From DATLGB01 sp038232275 (lineage in GTDB: Bacteria > Actinomycetota > Thermoleophilia > Solirubrobacterales > Solirubrobacteraceae), in contig JBBSIC010000023.1 in NCBI GenBank assembly GCA_038232275.1, forward strand, positions 1 to 48,122: 48,122 bases of DNA, given 5' to 3'. The notes under the pieces were generated by a model. The model did no database searches. It was not told the origin of the DNA and saw only the letters and a list, made by a program, of their open reading frames with translations. The translations under genes were made by a program, and so were the position numbers. Position 1 is the stretch's first letter, and each line of letters begins with the position of its first letter. Positions 46,871 to 48,122 of this stretch are shown piece by piece.

Positions 46871-47398
46871 CTACCCCGCAGCCGCGCCGTGTGCCTTGCG
46901 AGGCACCAGGACCAGGCGCTTGAACTCGGCGACCAGGACGCCGTCCTGGTTGAAGACGCGGGTCTGAACCCTGACCGTGCCGCGGTCGGGCTTGGTCTTG
47001 GACTCGCGCTTGGCGAGCACCTCGGACTCCACGAACAGCGTGTCCCCGTGAAAGACGGGCGCCGGGTGGGAGAGCTCCTCGGTGGCGAGGTTGGCGATCG
47101 CCTTGCCGGAGACGTCGGAGACGCTCATGCCCAGGGCGAGCGAGTACACCAGCGGCCCGACGACGACGTTGCGGCCCTGCTGGGAGGCCTTCGCGTAGAC
47201 GTCGTTGAGGTGCAGCGGGTGGTGGTTCATCGTGATCAGGCAGAACAGGTGGTCGTCTGACTCGGTCACCGTCTTTGCGGGCCAGTGCTGGTAGATCGCG
47301 CCGACCTCGAACTCCTCGAGGTAGCGGCCGTAGGCGTGCGCGCCGGAGGCCTCGCGCTCGCGCTGGTCGGTGGTGAAAGACGTCTCGGTGCTTTCCAT
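46871..47398 (-). CDS. MaoC-family (R)-hydratase, candidate mesaconyl-CoA hydratase
   Basis: A 175-aa single hot-dog-fold protein. The hydratase signature is visible: TVTESDDHLFCLITMNHHPLHLNDVYA, with the Asp/His pair, then VVVGPLVYSLALGMSVSDVSG. An AIANLATEELSHPAPVFHGDTLFVESEVL strand set follows. It would add or remove water across an enoyl-CoA. Its divergent partner is malyl-CoA lyase, whose substrate beta-methylmalyl-CoA comes from mesaconyl-CoA hydration, so a mesaconyl-CoA hydratase role is likely. Known Mch enzymes are longer (about 340 aa, two hot-dog domains), which weakens the assignment. ATG 47398 has TACAAT ten nucleotides upstream. Confidence 0.85.
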   Translation of the reverse strand: MESTETSFTTDQREREASGAHAYGRYLEEFEVGAIYQHWPAKTVTESDDHLFCLITMNHHPLHLNDVYAKASQQGRNVVVGPLVYSLALGMSVSDVSGKAIANLATEELSHPAPVFHGDTLFVESEVLAKRESKTKPDRGTVRVQTRVFNQDGVLVAEFKRLVLVPRKAHGAAAG

Positions 47399-47408
47399 AG
47401 GGGCGCGG

Positions 47409-47418
47409 ATTGTACGGT
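47409..47418. promoter_or_regulatory. Symmetric bidirectional -10 element (ATTGTACGGT)
   Basis: Fits ANNNTANNNT. Plus-strand TACGGT (47413-47418) is 7 nt before mcl ATG 47426; minus-strand TACAAT (47414-47409) is 10 nt before the MaoC ATG 47398. It would co-express two consecutive pathway enzymes. Confidence 0.6.
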
Positions 47419-47425
47419 TGCGGGT

Positions 47426-48122
47426 ATGCGCAACCCTCGCGACTTCCTCAAGCCGCTCGCCATCGACGCTCCGGACCCGGTGACCGAGATCCCCGTCCTG
47501 CCCTCGCGGATGATCCACTTCGTCGACTTCTCCAACGAGAAGATGGCGGCCAAGGCGGCCGACACGGTCGCGAAGGTCGACATCATGCTCGGCAACCTCG
47601 AGGACGCCGTCCCCGTGGAGCGCAAGGAGGCCGCGCGCCAGGGCCTCGTCGACTTCGCCGCCAAGACCGACTTCGGCATCACGCAGCTGTGGACCCGGGT
47701 CAACGCGCTGGAGTCCCCGTGGGTCCTGGACGACCTGACCACGCTCGTCACCGAGATCGGCAACCAGCTCGACGTCATCATGGTCCCGAAGGTCGAGGGC
47801 GCGTGGGACATCCACTACGTCGACCGCCTGCTCGCCCAGCTCGAGGCCAAGGGCAAGGTCGAGCGCCCGATCCTCATCCACGCGTTGCTGGAGACCGCGC
47901 AGGGCGTCGCGAACCTCGAGGAGATCGCGGCCGCGTCGCCGCGCATGCAGGGCATGAGCTTCGGCCCGGCCGACCTCGCGGCCTCGCGGCGGATGAAGAC
48001 CACGCGCGTCGGCGGCGGCCATCCGGGCTACCGCACGATCGCCGACCCGGACCCCGAGAACCCCGAGGGCGATCGCGCCTCCTACCCGCAGGACCCGTGG
48101 CACTACTCGATCGCGCGCATGG
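47426..48122 (+). CDS. mcl: Malyl-CoA/beta-methylmalyl-CoA lyase, partial at window end
   Basis: The first 232 codons of a HpcH/HpaI-fold lyase that cleaves beta-methylmalyl-CoA to glyoxylate and propionyl-CoA, and malyl-CoA to acetyl-CoA and glyoxylate. The sequence is close, from memory, to the Chloroflexus enzyme: NLEDAVPVERKEAARQGLV, LWTRVNALESPWVLDDL, LDVIMVPKVEGAWDIHYVD with the metal-binding Glu, ILIHALLETAQGVANLEEIA, MSFGPADLAASRRMKTTRVG and DPWHYSIARM. The 3' end is beyond the window. It shares a symmetric -10 element with the MaoC gene. It completes the visible ethylmalonyl-CoA pathway set. Confidence 0.94.
   Translation, partial: MRNPRDFLKPLAIDAPDPVTEIPVLPSRMIHFVDFSNEKMAAKAADTVAKVDIMLGNLEDAVPVERKEAARQGLVDFAAKTDFGITQLWTRVNALESPWVLDDLTTLVTEIGNQLDVIMVPKVEGAWDIHYVDRLLAQLEAKGKVERPILIHALLETAQGVANLEEIAAASPRMQGMSFGPADLAASRRMKTTRVGGGHPGYRTIADPDPENPEGDRASYPQDPWHYSIARM

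Noticed and set aside
1..48122. CRISPR array, rRNA operon, prophage or replication origin
   Set aside because: No spaced direct-repeat array, rRNA-like stretch, phage structural gene or clustered DnaA-type boxes were seen while reading.

Overview
The window comes from a high-GC actinobacterium. The F420 biosynthesis cluster, the ethylmalonyl-CoA pathway genes, the heavy GC codon bias and the many -10 boxes lying directly on start codons suggest a soil member of the Thermoleophilia (Solirubrobacter/Conexibacter-like). That placement is an inference from gene content, not a measured phylogeny.

Region 1 (1-8.9 kb) is an accessory defence island. It holds an ISL3-type transposase tail at the left edge and a type I restriction-modification operon on the minus strand (hsdR-hsdM-hsdS). 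Two more genes are coupled behind hsdS: a PD-(D/E)XK-like protein with a frameshift and a small protein with a candidate Cys-His-Asp triad. Upstream of hsdR lie a frameshifted DUF2283-like fragment and a divergent, frameshifted HNH endonuclease gene. The island abuts the 3' end of a tRNA-Leu(TAG), a classic integration site. Its base composition is visibly less GC-rich than the rest.

Region 2 (8.9-20.2 kb) is a chromosomal backbone of mostly single genes: two tRNAs (one with an odd leucine-type anticodon but no long variable arm), small membrane proteins, inositol monophosphatase, acyl-CoA ligase, CtaG, acetoacetyl-CoA synthetase, photolyase, a VOC protein and an MFS exporter. An AbiEi/DUF559 gene here is bracketed by two 43-bp palindromic direct repeats.

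Region 3 (20.2-27.7 kb) is the F420 cluster: crotonase, cofD, SDR, fbiC (fused CofG/CofH), cofC and cofE, the last two translationally coupled to fbiC. An HxlR regulator and an ECF sigma factor with a coupled one-pass membrane protein follow.

Region 4 (27.7-34.9 kb) holds a PhoD-like phosphatase, an internally shortened NMT1-type lipoprotein, small hypotheticals, a YgfZ-type folate protein, a DEDDh exonuclease/GIY-YIG fusion, a lipoprotein and a CorA transporter with GQN in place of GMN.

Region 5 (35-48.1 kb) is dominated by the ethylmalonyl-CoA pathway of acetyl-CoA assimilation. It has crotonyl-CoA carboxylase/reductase, ethylmalonyl-CoA mutase with its MeaB chaperone, a MaoC hydratase and a malyl-CoA lyase (cut by the window edge), plus GTP-dependent PEP carboxykinase for the gluconeogenic exit. 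Between them lie an HD-GYP protein, an RTX-like secreted protein, ClpS and two MBL-fold hydrolases.

A theme across the window is leaderless transcription: about twenty genes have a TANNNT box 6-10 nt before the start codon and no Shine-Dalgarno. In three divergent pairs the two boxes share the same TA step (ANNNTANNNT), giving what look like symmetric bidirectional leaderless promoters.
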